The notes under the pieces are model-generated. The model was given only the letters and a program-made list of their open reading frames with translations, did no database searches and had not been told where the DNA came from. From the NCBI GenBank assembly GCA_938083195.1, contig CALKCK010000007.1, positions 124,001 through 188,000 of the forward strand: a DNA stretch of 64,000 bases, given 5' to 3'. The stretch is from an uncultured Pirellulaceae bacterium. GTDB taxonomy: Bacteria; Planctomycetota; Planctomycetia; Pirellulales; Pirellulaceae. Made by a program: the position numbers and the translations under genes. Every line of letters starts with the position of its first letter. Positions within the stretch are counted from its first letter, which is position 1. Below, piece after piece: positions 26,356 through 35,873 of the stretch.

Positions 26356-28904
26356 TTTGGGATCACGATCGCCTTTACCTCGTTCATCCTCCGCATTTAT
26401 CCGAATTTATTGACGAAGATAACGACGGCGTTGCCGATCGACAGAACATTCTTGTAAGCAATATTGCCTTTGGTTACGACAAACGACCCGCAGACCATAC
26501 CACCAACGGGTTGAGTCTTGGCGTCGATGGGTATCTTTACATTGCAGGTGGTGACTTTGGATTTATGAACGCCAAGGGAACCGATGGAACTACATTGACC
26601 CACCGCGGTGGCGGTGTGATACGGGTTCGACCCGATGGAACTGAATTGGAACTTTATTCTACTGGGACGCGAAATATTCTCGAAGTCGCGGTGAGCCCGG
26701 AGATGGATTTATTTGCCAGAGACAATACAAATGATGGAGGGGGGTGGGATGTTCGCTTCCACCATTTCACCGGAGGTGACGATCATGGATACCCTCGACT
26801 CTATAAAAATTTTCCCGAGGAGTGTATTCCGCCCCTCGCCGATTACGGCGGTGGGTCCGGTTGTGGTGCCGCATACGTAGATGAACCAGGATTTGGCCAA
26901 TGGAATCACGCACCGTTTACTGCCGACTGGGGAACGGGCGGCATCTATCACCACAGCGTTTCACCGACGGGTGCGACGTTCAAAGAGACCGAGAAGCCCA
27001 AGGCATTCGTAAAACTTCCCCGCCCTACCGATTGTGACGTAGACGGAATGAGTCGGCTGTATTGCTCCAGCTGGAAAGGTGCGACATTTAAGTGGGTCGG
27101 ACCGCAAGTTGGCTACATCGTACAAGTTAAGCCAAAAAATTATGTACCGAAACCGCTTCCCGACTTTGAAACGCTATCACCCAAACAACTGGTCCAACTT
27201 TTCGACTCACCAAGCCATCGCCGCCGATTGGCCGCTCAACGTGAGCTCATGCGAAGAAAGAATCCCGCAAGCCAAAAACTGATGGATCGGGGTATCGCGA
27301 CTTGGAATTCCCCTCGTCGAACTGTTCATCAAATCCAAAACAACAGCGATTCGCAGAGAGTTATTTCTGCAATGAGTCACAGGGATCCAACGATCCAACA
27401 CGTAGCTATCCGTGAAACCGCCAAGCGTAATCTATTAGACCTTACCCTCTCGCAACTTGATTCGGAAAAAGATCTCAGCAACTTTTACCGCGCACTGGGG
27501 ATGATGCATCAATCCACAACCGTGAGGCAACTAGAACAACGACTAACGCAGCCTAATGAACAACACAAAAAATTAATTCTAAAAACCTTGTGCCGATTAT
27601 ATTTCAAGGAAGCAGAGTGGGAAGGGCAATCGTGGGGCACACGCCCAGACACTCGCGGACCTTATTACCAACCGGTCAAATGGGAAGAAACCGAAAACAT
27701 TCACCGACTCTTAATGGGAGAATTGCAGACGCGCAATGCAAACGTGGCCGCTTATTTGATGAACGAACTGGCGAAAAACCGAGTTAATCTAACGGATTCC
27801 ATCGATCAAATCGTAACACTCGCTACGTCTAATCGGGAACTGACTGAGCCAGCCGTCTCAATTTTAGTTAATGCAAAAAAACTTACGCCAGCGTCAATCC
27901 AATTTCTGATCTCCTCGGTTGGCCCCAACGTTCCTCTCACCACACTAAAAGATGTTGTTTCCCTACTGACGAAAACAAACGATCCCAAAACCATTCCGAT
28001 CATTTTTTGCGCTCTCGACATTCTCAATGAACCCAAGCATCCACGCCAATATATCAATCAGACTCGCGATCAGTTTTTCAGATCCAACCTGTTTAAATCG
28101 AATTTGCAATATTTTGCAGACAGTTCGTTGCAAACTGGAAAACCTGGCTTTTGGGCGGATTGCGCCTTGCTGACACTAGCGACCCAGAAGAACCTAAACA
28201 CGGAAAATAAAACCATTTGCAGTGACGTCATTCGGCGTCAATGTTTGAACCCACTATCGCAATGCAGAATGGTTTCCGCAGCAACCTATTTAAAAAACCA
28301 TTCAATCGATGATTTCATCCTGACTTCACTCAAATCAGACAGTCAAGAACTCGCTCAATCTGCAAAAACGGCGGCCAAGACATTAAACCTTACCATGCTC
28401 GTCGATCGATCTGCAAAGCTTGGCTCACTAGACGCGAAATCCGCGGTCGATCAAGCCATGCAGATCTCAGGCGATCGCGGCCATGGCGAGACAATTTTCA
28501 TAAAATCAAATTGCATTGCCTGTCACACCACAAAAACAACGGAGAAACAAAAGGGCCCTTATCTCGGAAATATTACCAAGACATATCGACCCCACGAATT
28601 AGCAATGGCGATTTTAATGCCAAACCAATCAATTGCCCAAGGATTCAAAACCAACATTATACTCGACCTCGATGGCCGACTGGTGAGCGGATACGTAACC
28701 GAGGAGTCTGCCGATCAAGTCGTACTTCGAGATCAGGAAGGCAAAGAGTTTGCTTTCAACAAAGAAGAAATTGATTCGCGAAAAGAATCAAAACTCTCTT
28801 CGATGCCAGACAATATACTAGAGAAAAATACGCTTTACGATTTGGCCAGCCTTGTTAGCTATCTCGAAGGCCTTTCTCAGGAATCGAATGCCACAGCAAA
28901 ATGA
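26352..28904 (+). CDS. C-terminal half of the frameshifted protein: TIGR02604 propeller, HEAT repeats, TIGR02603 cytochrome c
   Basis: This frame is open from at least 26169; the nominal TTG start at 26352 is only the first possible initiation codon. Read as a continuation of 24706, it gives the TIGR02604 propeller (about 350 residues, with calcium-loop-like DTDGDGRADE and DEDNDGVADR), then HEAT-like repeats, then a TIGR02603 cytochrome domain with SNCIACH in the last 160 residues and the ending KEEIDSRKESKLSSMPDNIL. The haem domain and signal peptide are therefore on separate frames, and this half alone would not be exported. Architecture parallels the genes at 3764 and 29024 but lacks the cupredoxin and SGNH parts. 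Confidence 0.85.
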   Translation: MIWDHDRLYLVHPPHLSEFIDEDNDGVADRQNILVSNIAFGYDKRPADHTTNGLSLGVDGYLYIAGGDFGFMNAKGTDGTTLTHRGGGVIRVRPDGTELELYSTGTRNILEVAVSPEMDLFARDNTNDGGGWDVRFHHFTGGDDHGYPRLYKNFPEECIPPLADYGGGSGCGAAYVDEPGFGQWNHAPFTADWGTGGIYHHSVSPTGATFKETEKPKAFVKLPRPTDCDVDGMSRLYCSSWKGATFKWVGPQVGYIVQVKPKNYVPKPLPDFETLSPKQLVQLFDSPSHRRRLAAQRELMRRKNPASQKLMDRGIATWNSPRRTVHQIQNNSDSQRVISAMSHRDPTIQHVAIRETAKRNLLDLTLSQLDSEKDLSNFYRALGMMHQSTTVRQLEQRLTQPNEQHKKLILKTLCRLYFKEAEWEGQSWGTRPDTRGPYYQPVKWEETENIHRLLMGELQTRNANVAAYLMNELAKNRVNLTDSIDQIVTLATSNRELTEPAVSILVNAKKLTPASIQFLISSVGPNVPLTTLKDVVSLLTKTNDPKTIPIIFCALDILNEPKHPRQYINQTRDQFFRSNLFKSNLQYFADSSLQTGKPGFWADCALLTLATQKNLNTENKTICSDVIRRQCLNPLSQCRMVSAATYLKNHSIDDFILTSLKSDSQELAQSAKTAAKTLNLTMLVDRSAKLGSLDAKSAVDQAMQISGDRGHGETIFIKSNCIACHTTKTTEKQKGPYLGNITKTYRPHELAMAILMPNQSIAQGFKTNIILDLDGRLVSGYVTEESADQVVLRDQEGKEFAFNKEEIDSRKESKLSSMPDNILEKNTLYDLASLVSYLEGLSQESNATAK

Positions 28905-28976
28905 TTTCATGTCAATCAATTTCTGCGACTAGATTCCTTTAGAGGAATTTTAACCACTTCCCGAGCATCAACTACC

Positions 28977-29006
28977 TTTTGGCAAGCCTGAATCCACTTG
29001 CCAAAA
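28977..29006. terminator. Bidirectional terminator-like hairpin between convergent giant genes
   Basis: TTTTGGCAAG and CTTGCCAAAA form a perfect 10-bp stem with a 10-nt loop, in the 119-base gap between convergent stops. A and T runs form the stem base on both strands, as in bidirectional terminators. Confidence 0.65.
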
Positions 29007-29023
29007 AGCCAGTTTTAGATTGT

Positions 29024-32000
29024 TTAATGGCCGTCAGCACTATGGGCATTTGCCTTGTGGCCACCCGATTCGAGAAAGCTTAACAAGTCTAGGATTTCGT
29101 CTCGCGTAAGCACATCTAACATTCCGCTTGGCATTGCTGAAATCCTGGACGGTATTTGTTCATCAATTTGATCCTTATCGATTCGCTTTACGTCTTTGGG
29201 GTTGAGAAGATTACTCGCAATTTTATATTGCTTAGCAGTCTCGTCGATAATCACCCCCGAAACGACGGTTCCATCCAATAAAATAAATTGGTGATTTTGA
29301 AATTGTTTATTCAATTCCAGAGACGGTTCGATAATCTGTTGTAGTAACTTTTTGCCCGACATTCGTTCTGAGATTTTAGTAAGGTCTGGGCCAAGATTTA
29401 CCCCGTGTCCGGAAACAACATGGCACTGATTACATCTCGCCTTGACGAAACTCTGCATGCCTCGCATCACCACCGCATCATCGACATCCCTTTTGGGGAT
29501 TTCTGAAAATTCTTCCATCGACCATTTCTTAACAATCTTTGGCTTCGCTGCTGCAATCATTGCATCGGCGTCCGCAAGTTCATTCACAACAACAAGATCT
29601 CCTTTCATGATCACCCAATGGCCTGGGAATGTACAAACAAACGGATAAATGCCGGGTTCCACCGGTGCATCGAATCGCATGACATGCACCAGTGCCTTTC
29701 TCGTCGGTCCAATCATGGGTGAGGCTGTTACAATTAGATTAGTTTTTCCCTGAGGAATAAAATTCGAATTTGCATATTTTGCATCACGAGCCATTTCATT
29801 GGCAGCCATTCCAACTTCTTCCAAAGCACCCGGTTTTACAAACACGATATTGTGATCGGTCGCGTCTGGATTGGTGAAAATAACTTTCATTGGCTGACCA
29901 GTCTTAGCAATAATTTGCGTAACACTAAAAAGCATCCGCTCTGGAATACATGAAATATTAACCGTGTTTAGATTTTTCTGCGTATCAAATTGAGCCTGCT
30001 GTGCACTGGGAGTCGGTTCTTTTAATTCTCGGGTTCGTTCGAGACGCTTCATGATTTGATCAATTGAATAGTTGGGGTTTCCCTTCCAATGCTGCTGCAT
30101 TGTGTGAGAATTTAGAGCTGATTGGATTGCATAGGCAACATGCTTTTCCGCCGGCAAGTTTAGCGTTTGAAGTAAGATTTCTAGTGCCTCGCTGGTACCG
30201 ACATAGCTACAGCAGATTGCAGCCTGCATTCGAACGATCGAGCTCGGGTCATTGGCGGCATTAGAAAGCAATTCATAAGCGTCATCCAACTCCTCATGCC
30301 AATACCTCAATTGCTCAACGGCGGCCGCTCTGGCTAAATGCAGTTCACAAGTCAATAGGTCCCGCAATATCACACGCGAAATCTCAGTTCGATCAGATGA
30401 CGGAGGTAATCCCCGTCCATTGGCGTGGACACTTCGATAACACCAGAGCGCCTCTAGTTGATGGTGCCGAAAACGAGGGTCTTCAGAATCTAGATTGGAG
30501 ACCCATTTATCAAGCGCGTTGACAACTTCATTAGGGAGCCTACTTCTCAACTCTTGTTTGGCTAGGTAACGAACGCGAAACTCTGGCCGCTTCAACAAAT
30601 CAAGAAGCGAGTCAAGAGGAGCATCATAGATGGTTGGCATCGGGAGGACCGGCTTACCCTTTGCGGTGATTCGCCAAATCCGACCCGAATGACGATCGCG
30701 CCTTTCATCACGCAGGGAATACTGAGCATGCCCTTTGACGGGGTTGTACCAATCGCAAATGTACATTGCCCCTCGAGGGCCGAATCGTAAATCGACCGGT
30801 ATGAAACTTAAATTGGATGAAAAAATTAGATCACTGACGTACTCTTCTTTAAATCCAAAAGGGGTTTCTTTCCATTTTAGAATTTCAATTCGATTCGTCG
30901 GCTTGTACCTGGCCTTGATAAAATGACCGCTTAGCTCATCAGGAAACGTACTGAAATCTACAAATTCTTGCCCACAGGTTCCAGAGTAGGCCTGCAGGCC
31001 AGCCGGTTTTGCATGCTGAGTGGGGTAGGGGGGATCAAGCGAATGAAATGCCGCAGCATAGACAGGATGACTCGCCATATGTTGCCCCCAGTCGTCAAAC
31101 GTCACTCCCCACGGATTAGTGCTAGAATAGCTTCCGAAACTTGTCAGGCGATGCGAGCTGGGATCAAACCGAAACCATCCACTGTTTTGCTGCCGCACCG
31201 GTCCATACGGTGTCTCGACCTGCGAATGATGAAAGACCGACTCTCGAAAAATGATGTCTCCGTCTGGAGTCCAAATGAAATCATGTAACGCGTGATGGGA
31301 GTCCTCCGTGCCAAACCCAGATAATAAGATCTTTCGTTGATCCGCTTTTCCGTCGCCGTCAGTATCCTTCAGAAAAGTTAATTGTGGACTCTCCGAGACA
31401 TAAACACCTCCATCACCAAATTCAAAGGAAAGCGGAATGTCTAGATTGTCAGCAAACACGGATGATTTATCCGCTTTTCCATCTCCGTCAACGTCTTCGA
31501 GAATAACTAGTTTATCGTTCGGTTCATTGCCGGGGTAAACGTGCGGGTAAGTCGTTGAGCAACTCACCCATAACCGCCCTCGACTATCCCACCGCATTTG
31601 AATCGGGGCGGCGATATCGGGAAAATCTTCTTCGCTAGCGAACAAATTGAGCTCGAACCGCGGATCGACCTTAAAGGCTTTCCGTTCGTCAGCCGCAGAC
31701 ATCCATCGGTTAGCACCCCGGCTTGTCTTGGTCACCGGTAGCGGCGGAATATTGGAATCATCAATTGTGGCAGGCACTTTTTTACCAGCCGCCAACGCCC
31801 AAGCCCGACGTTCCCGGTTCTCAACGAGCAAATCGAAATTCTTCATTGCGGGCAAGAAATCAAGATAACCATATGACTTATTTCGGCCGCCGGTATAATA
31901 AAAGGTGTTGAGAGGTCGATAGCGTCGAAAATACTGTCGATTTTTATCGATTATGGTTTTTCTTAAATCTTCATTGACGATCGTCGGGGCTTTCTGAAAC

Positions 32001-33631
32001 GCTCCGCGAAGTAACGCTCGGCCAAAAATTTCATACCCACGTTCGTTTAGATGCACACCGTTGGAAGTGATTTCATTTTCGCTTGAGCTGGCCGCAATAA
32101 GTGTATCGCCGAACACGTCGACAAAACCAATCTCAAGCTCGGCCGCCGTTTCTTTCATTGCAGCAACGTACTCGGTAAGGTTTTCATTATTCAAATCTGC
32201 TGCGGCGACGCCTGGAACATTTTCACAAGCGATGGGAGAAACGAGAACAAGTTTCGGAGCCGACGTCCCGTTGAACGCCTTCGAACGAAGACGCTTAAGG
32301 TAGTTCCTTAATTCCTCTCGAAATTTCGATAGTCCCGCCCGCCCCTCAAACGATTCGTTAAACCCGTAAGCAACAAAAATCACATCCGCTTTTTCATGAG
32401 TGAGATGCTGATCTTGATCGGCAAAATTACTCGGCCGAGGCTGAATGGTTGCCGTATCGGCAGACCAGCTTAAGTTTCTGACGATCAGTTGGTGTTCTGG
32501 ATAAGCCTGATTTAGCAAGGTCTCGAAATAACCATAGTTCTGAGACCTCTCAAACAAGGTGTTTCCGACAAGTGCAATTCGAGTGGAAGGCGCGAGCTCA
32601 ATCGGAAGACTCGTAGTGGTCGGAGAAACTGTTTTCGCACGAGGCGCTGTATTGGCATAAATGCCGTATTTTTTATACTCCGGATCTTCGGGTGGGCGCG
32701 GATTATTAGTTTTCCTGGATTTAGCATCTTTTGATTGAGCACTCTTTCCGCTTTTTGCCTTTTGCGATTGTTGTTCATAGGAAGCCAAAGTAACTACTTT
32801 GAATTCATCCCGTAACGGAATCTTTACGCCAACCGACCAACAGATACTATTTAAAAATAGCCGAACGAATCCAGCATCATTAAAGGTCTCCCAATGACCA
32901 AGAGAAGTCCCAAATACTCGCCCACCAAATTCGTTTTCGAAAACCCAAGCTACGGGCTCTTTCATGGTTTGGGCAAGCTCGTGAGTTCCAAACGCATTCC
33001 TTACAGTACCAATCTTTTCGGAGTTCCCCACTCCGTTCAACAAAACAGTAGCGCCCGGAGGGGGAGTTGTAAGGTAAAGCGTTCCGGCAGCGAGGCGGGG
33101 TTTTTTAAAATTAATTCCGGACAAAAGCGGATGCTTTTTGCCTGCGTCGTTTAATGAGACTGTCGTTTTGCCTGTAAGGTGTGTTTCATATTTTACCCCC
33201 AGCGCTTTGAGTCCAAAGCCATCATTCCAGTGAAAGTGTTCGCTCCCGTTAGGGTAGGCAAACGCGTGCGAGGAGGTCCGAAAACCCACAATCGGTTTCC
33301 CTGATTTTAAATATCGATCAATGAATTTTAATTGCCCCTCCGGGAGGGTCAAAAACCGAACAAAAAATATCGCCACATCAGCAGTCTCTAAAGCCTCCAA
33401 ACCATCAATCCCGTTTGGATTTCTCTCAGGGTTCCCCTCGCCTTTTAAAATTGTCGTTTTAAAGCCAAGTTCTTCTAATTGGGACGCCAAAACTGGCATC
33501 GACCGTTCTGGACTGTAGTGCCGTGTGCCTATTACGAAAACGGCATGAGGTTTCGCTTCATCACAAAACCCGACACCCAATCCAATCCAAGGAAAAACAA
33601 GCAAGGCGAGCGCGATTCGATAATAATTCAT
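29024..33631 (-). CDS. Giant secreted fusion: ThuA-like, SGNH-like, TIGR02604, HEAT, cupredoxin, cytochrome c
   Basis: A 1535-residue exported protein; ATG 33631 is preferred over TTG 33637. Signal peptide (about 1-22), then a ThuA-like domain (about 25-270; HAVFVIGTRHY, GKPIVGFRTSSHAF, GTSLGHWETF), a Lys/Ser-rich linker, and an SGNH-like domain (about 330-545) with GFNES and NGVHL but GNT in place of GDS. The TIGR02604 propeller (about 650-1010) has DVDGDGKADK loops; HEAT repeats run about 1020-1230. The cupredoxin (about 1250-1375) has DHNIVF, FVCTFPGHWVIM with Cys, His and Met ligands. The TIGR02603 cytochrome has KARCNQCHVVSGHG. From the SGNH part onward it resembles the protein at 3764-8713 but lacks PA14. 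Copper and haem in one chain imply electron transfer; substrate unknown. Confidence 0.9.
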   Translation of the reverse strand: MNYYRIALALLVFPWIGLGVGFCDEAKPHAVFVIGTRHYSPERSMPVLASQLEELGFKTTILKGEGNPERNPNGIDGLEALETADVAIFFVRFLTLPEGQLKFIDRYLKSGKPIVGFRTSSHAFAYPNGSEHFHWNDGFGLKALGVKYETHLTGKTTVSLNDAGKKHPLLSGINFKKPRLAAGTLYLTTPPPGATVLLNGVGNSEKIGTVRNAFGTHELAQTMKEPVAWVFENEFGGRVFGTSLGHWETFNDAGFVRLFLNSICWSVGVKIPLRDEFKVVTLASYEQQSQKAKSGKSAQSKDAKSRKTNNPRPPEDPEYKKYGIYANTAPRAKTVSPTTTSLPIELAPSTRIALVGNTLFERSQNYGYFETLLNQAYPEHQLIVRNLSWSADTATIQPRPSNFADQDQHLTHEKADVIFVAYGFNESFEGRAGLSKFREELRNYLKRLRSKAFNGTSAPKLVLVSPIACENVPGVAAADLNNENLTEYVAAMKETAAELEIGFVDVFGDTLIAASSSENEITSNGVHLNERGYEIFGRALLRGAFQKAPTIVNEDLRKTIIDKNRQYFRRYRPLNTFYYTGGRNKSYGYLDFLPAMKNFDLLVENRERRAWALAAGKKVPATIDDSNIPPLPVTKTSRGANRWMSAADERKAFKVDPRFELNLFASEEDFPDIAAPIQMRWDSRGRLWVSCSTTYPHVYPGNEPNDKLVILEDVDGDGKADKSSVFADNLDIPLSFEFGDGGVYVSESPQLTFLKDTDGDGKADQRKILLSGFGTEDSHHALHDFIWTPDGDIIFRESVFHHSQVETPYGPVRQQNSGWFRFDPSSHRLTSFGSYSSTNPWGVTFDDWGQHMASHPVYAAAFHSLDPPYPTQHAKPAGLQAYSGTCGQEFVDFSTFPDELSGHFIKARYKPTNRIEILKWKETPFGFKEEYVSDLIFSSNLSFIPVDLRFGPRGAMYICDWYNPVKGHAQYSLRDERRDRHSGRIWRITAKGKPVLPMPTIYDAPLDSLLDLLKRPEFRVRYLAKQELRSRLPNEVVNALDKWVSNLDSEDPRFRHHQLEALWCYRSVHANGRGLPPSSDRTEISRVILRDLLTCELHLARAAAVEQLRYWHEELDDAYELLSNAANDPSSIVRMQAAICCSYVGTSEALEILLQTLNLPAEKHVAYAIQSALNSHTMQQHWKGNPNYSIDQIMKRLERTRELKEPTPSAQQAQFDTQKNLNTVNISCIPERMLFSVTQIIAKTGQPMKVIFTNPDATDHNIVFVKPGALEEVGMAANEMARDAKYANSNFIPQGKTNLIVTASPMIGPTRKALVHVMRFDAPVEPGIYPFVCTFPGHWVIMKGDLVVVNELADADAMIAAAKPKIVKKWSMEEFSEIPKRDVDDAVVMRGMQSFVKARCNQCHVVSGHGVNLGPDLTKISERMSGKKLLQQIIEPSLELNKQFQNHQFILLDGTVVSGVIIDETAKQYKIASNLLNPKDVKRIDKDQIDEQIPSRISAMPSGMLDVLTRDEILDLLSFLESGGHKANAHSADGH

Positions 33632-34178
33632 TGGCAACCAATTTTTCTATTGAGTTAGCGTTTTTCAACCCAGGTGGGTGGCACCACTATCGCAACTAAA
33701 CATTTTCAGTAGGCGGTAAAAATTCGCGATCACAGTCCAAATTGTTTTTGCTATGTCGCAAACATCTTACGGATCAAAGCATTCTATAAAATTCAACAAG
33801 CTGAATGTAAATGAAATTGCTATTTTTCAAGGCAGTCAAAATAGGTCTACCTAGATTTTCCACAAAGAAACCAGGAAAATACAATATACGGGAACGCAAA
33901 CAGGATTACCGATTGTTTTCACAAACGCATCAGTTCAAAAGATTCTCAACTACTGAAACTAAGTCGCTCACAATTTGCAACCTGTCCAGAATTTATGTTT
34001 TGGTAAATTGAGAATCATTTCCTCATCAGACGTTGATCCCCGCCTAAGACCTTTAATGACGCATGGCATTTTGGAACATAAACGGTTTCTGTTATACGAA
34101 GACATAACTAGGATAGGCAGGCGTATTTTTCGAGAGAATGAATTTAGATCCGAATGTTCTAACAGGGCAACCTGGAAA
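33632..34178. other. Gene-free stretch upstream of the giant minus-strand gene
   Basis: About 550 AT-rich bases. The minus-strand promoter of the giant gene must be here. Short plus-strand frames lack family features. A TGGCAC-N5-TCGCA match at 33679-33694 faces no plus-strand gene. Confidence 0.4.
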
Positions 34179-35645
34179 TTAGATATTGCTTAATTCTGGA
34201 ACTTGAAAACCAGCACGATTTTGATCTTTAAGAAGTGCATTCGCTTCCTCTGCGTGGTCTCCAATGTGCCGTTCGGTTCTTGAATCGAAGGTAAGCCAAG
34301 GGCCAACTGTATACTCGGCCTTATCTTTCGGAATCCCAACCCCTCCCTGCATGATCTCGTGTAACTTCAAAAAGTGGTCCGCAGCGTCTTTGTTGTCTCC
34401 AAAGGAGACTGCCTTTTCATTGAAAGGAACTTGTTTTCCAAGTCGGTAAGAATTGTTAATGAGGTGCCCCATTACACAACCGTAATGGGCATCGAGAGCA
34501 TTTCCGTTTGCCATGTTGGGATCACCTGCACGGACCGCTGAAATGAAGCTACCCCAATTACCACCCGGTGTTACCTTTCCGGGTTTGACTGCAAGATCTT
34601 CAGCCTTTTTCCCGGGTCGCCGAATTTTATATTTATTTTCACCTGTAATGACGCTTCCGTCCTCAAGGTAATACTCATTGAAGACTTGGTTTTTGTAACC
34701 CTTATAATTGACGTTTCGAACATTGAATAAAACGTACTGTCCATTTGGATATTCAGCGATTCCAAACATTGTATTGGGCGTTTCACCTTGATCGTTCCAT
34801 TGAAACCGTCCACCAATAGCCATCACTCGAATCGGATGAGATTGATCGCTGTCGATCGCCCATCTAGCGACATCTAATTGATGGGTCCCTTGATTGTTGA
34901 GATCGCCGTTACCAGTCTTCCAAAACCAATGCCAATTGTAATGGACATAATTTTGATGGTACTCATCAATAACGGCAGGCCCCTTCCACAGATCCCAATT
35001 AAGATTTTGAGGCGCTGAGGCTGCCTGTTTCACACCAATCCCACCACGTGGCTTACAACAATAACCATAAGCGATTTTTAACCGTGGCAAATCGCCAGAC
35101 TCTAAAGCTTCATGCAAACCTGCAATTCCCGATGAGCTTCTTCGTTGGGTACCGTGTTGAATGACCACGTTATATTTTTTCTGCGCTTCCACGACGACTC
35201 TGCCTTCGGCAATGTCATGACTCATTGGTTTTTCAACGTATACGTGCTTGCCCGCTTGCGCCGCCCAGATCGTCATCAGCGAGTGCCAATGGTTAGGGGT
35301 GGCGATCGAGATGCCGTCCAGGTTTTTATCCTCGAGTGCGACACGAACATCAGCAAAACCTTTCGCGCCGCTTAGCTTTTCAAGCTTTTTCCCCAAAACT
35401 TTTTGGTCTGGGTCAATCAGCGAAACAACCTCAACATTTTTCTGTCCACCCCAGCCGCCAATGTGTGCTCCACCTCGACCGTTAAGCCCGGCGACTGCCA
35501 TTCTCACTCGCTCATTCGCGCCAATGATATTTCCCGATGCCTTGGTACCAGAGATCAGAAAACTACTGCCAGCGGCAAGAACACCACTCGTTTTTATAAA
35601 GTCACGGCGTGATTTACGATTCCCGCTTTGTTGATTTGCAATCAT
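34179..35645 (-). CDS. Tat-exported Gfo/Idh/MocA family oxidoreductase
   Basis: A 488-residue NAD(P)-dependent sugar oxidoreductase-like protein. ATG 35645 is chosen over an upstream TTG, placing the Tat signal (KSRRDFIKTSGVLAAGSSFL) at the N-terminus. The Rossmann domain begins VRMAVAGLNGRGGAHI. The catalytic Lys lies in GKHVYVEKPMSHD (about 130). The C-terminal dehydrogenase domain contains HYNWHWFWKTGNGDLNNQGTHQLDVARWA. Family members oxidise or epimerise sugars, and the exported planctomycete subgroup is expanded with sulfatases. The exact sugar is unknown. Confidence 0.93.
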   Translation of the reverse strand: MIANQQSGNRKSRRDFIKTSGVLAAGSSFLISGTKASGNIIGANERVRMAVAGLNGRGGAHIGGWGGQKNVEVVSLIDPDQKVLGKKLEKLSGAKGFADVRVALEDKNLDGISIATPNHWHSLMTIWAAQAGKHVYVEKPMSHDIAEGRVVVEAQKKYNVVIQHGTQRRSSSGIAGLHEALESGDLPRLKIAYGYCCKPRGGIGVKQAASAPQNLNWDLWKGPAVIDEYHQNYVHYNWHWFWKTGNGDLNNQGTHQLDVARWAIDSDQSHPIRVMAIGGRFQWNDQGETPNTMFGIAEYPNGQYVLFNVRNVNYKGYKNQVFNEYYLEDGSVITGENKYKIRRPGKKAEDLAVKPGKVTPGGNWGSFISAVRAGDPNMANGNALDAHYGCVMGHLINNSYRLGKQVPFNEKAVSFGDNKDAADHFLKLHEIMQGGVGIPKDKAEYTVGPWLTFDSRTERHIGDHAEEANALLKDQNRAGFQVPELSNI

Positions 35646-35873
35646 ATCAGTTGGTTCCAAAAACTTCTTAACGTAAAAACAATAGCCAATTCGAGCTGAC
35701 GACTCTTTACAGTGTAATACAACCCAAACCGCGTTCGCAACTTTTCTAAATCAAGTTCATATTACAGCGATCCAACTTACACCCAACCACCGAAATTCAT
35801 GCGATTAAGTGGACAAACCAACAAAACCTCATAGCGCCAAGCATTCTTAGCTTGCAAACGAACGTCGAGACTA

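Noticed and set aside
33679-33694. TGGCAC-N5-TCGCA resembling a sigma-54 promoter
   Set aside because: The -12 element has a mismatch and no plus-strand gene lies downstream.
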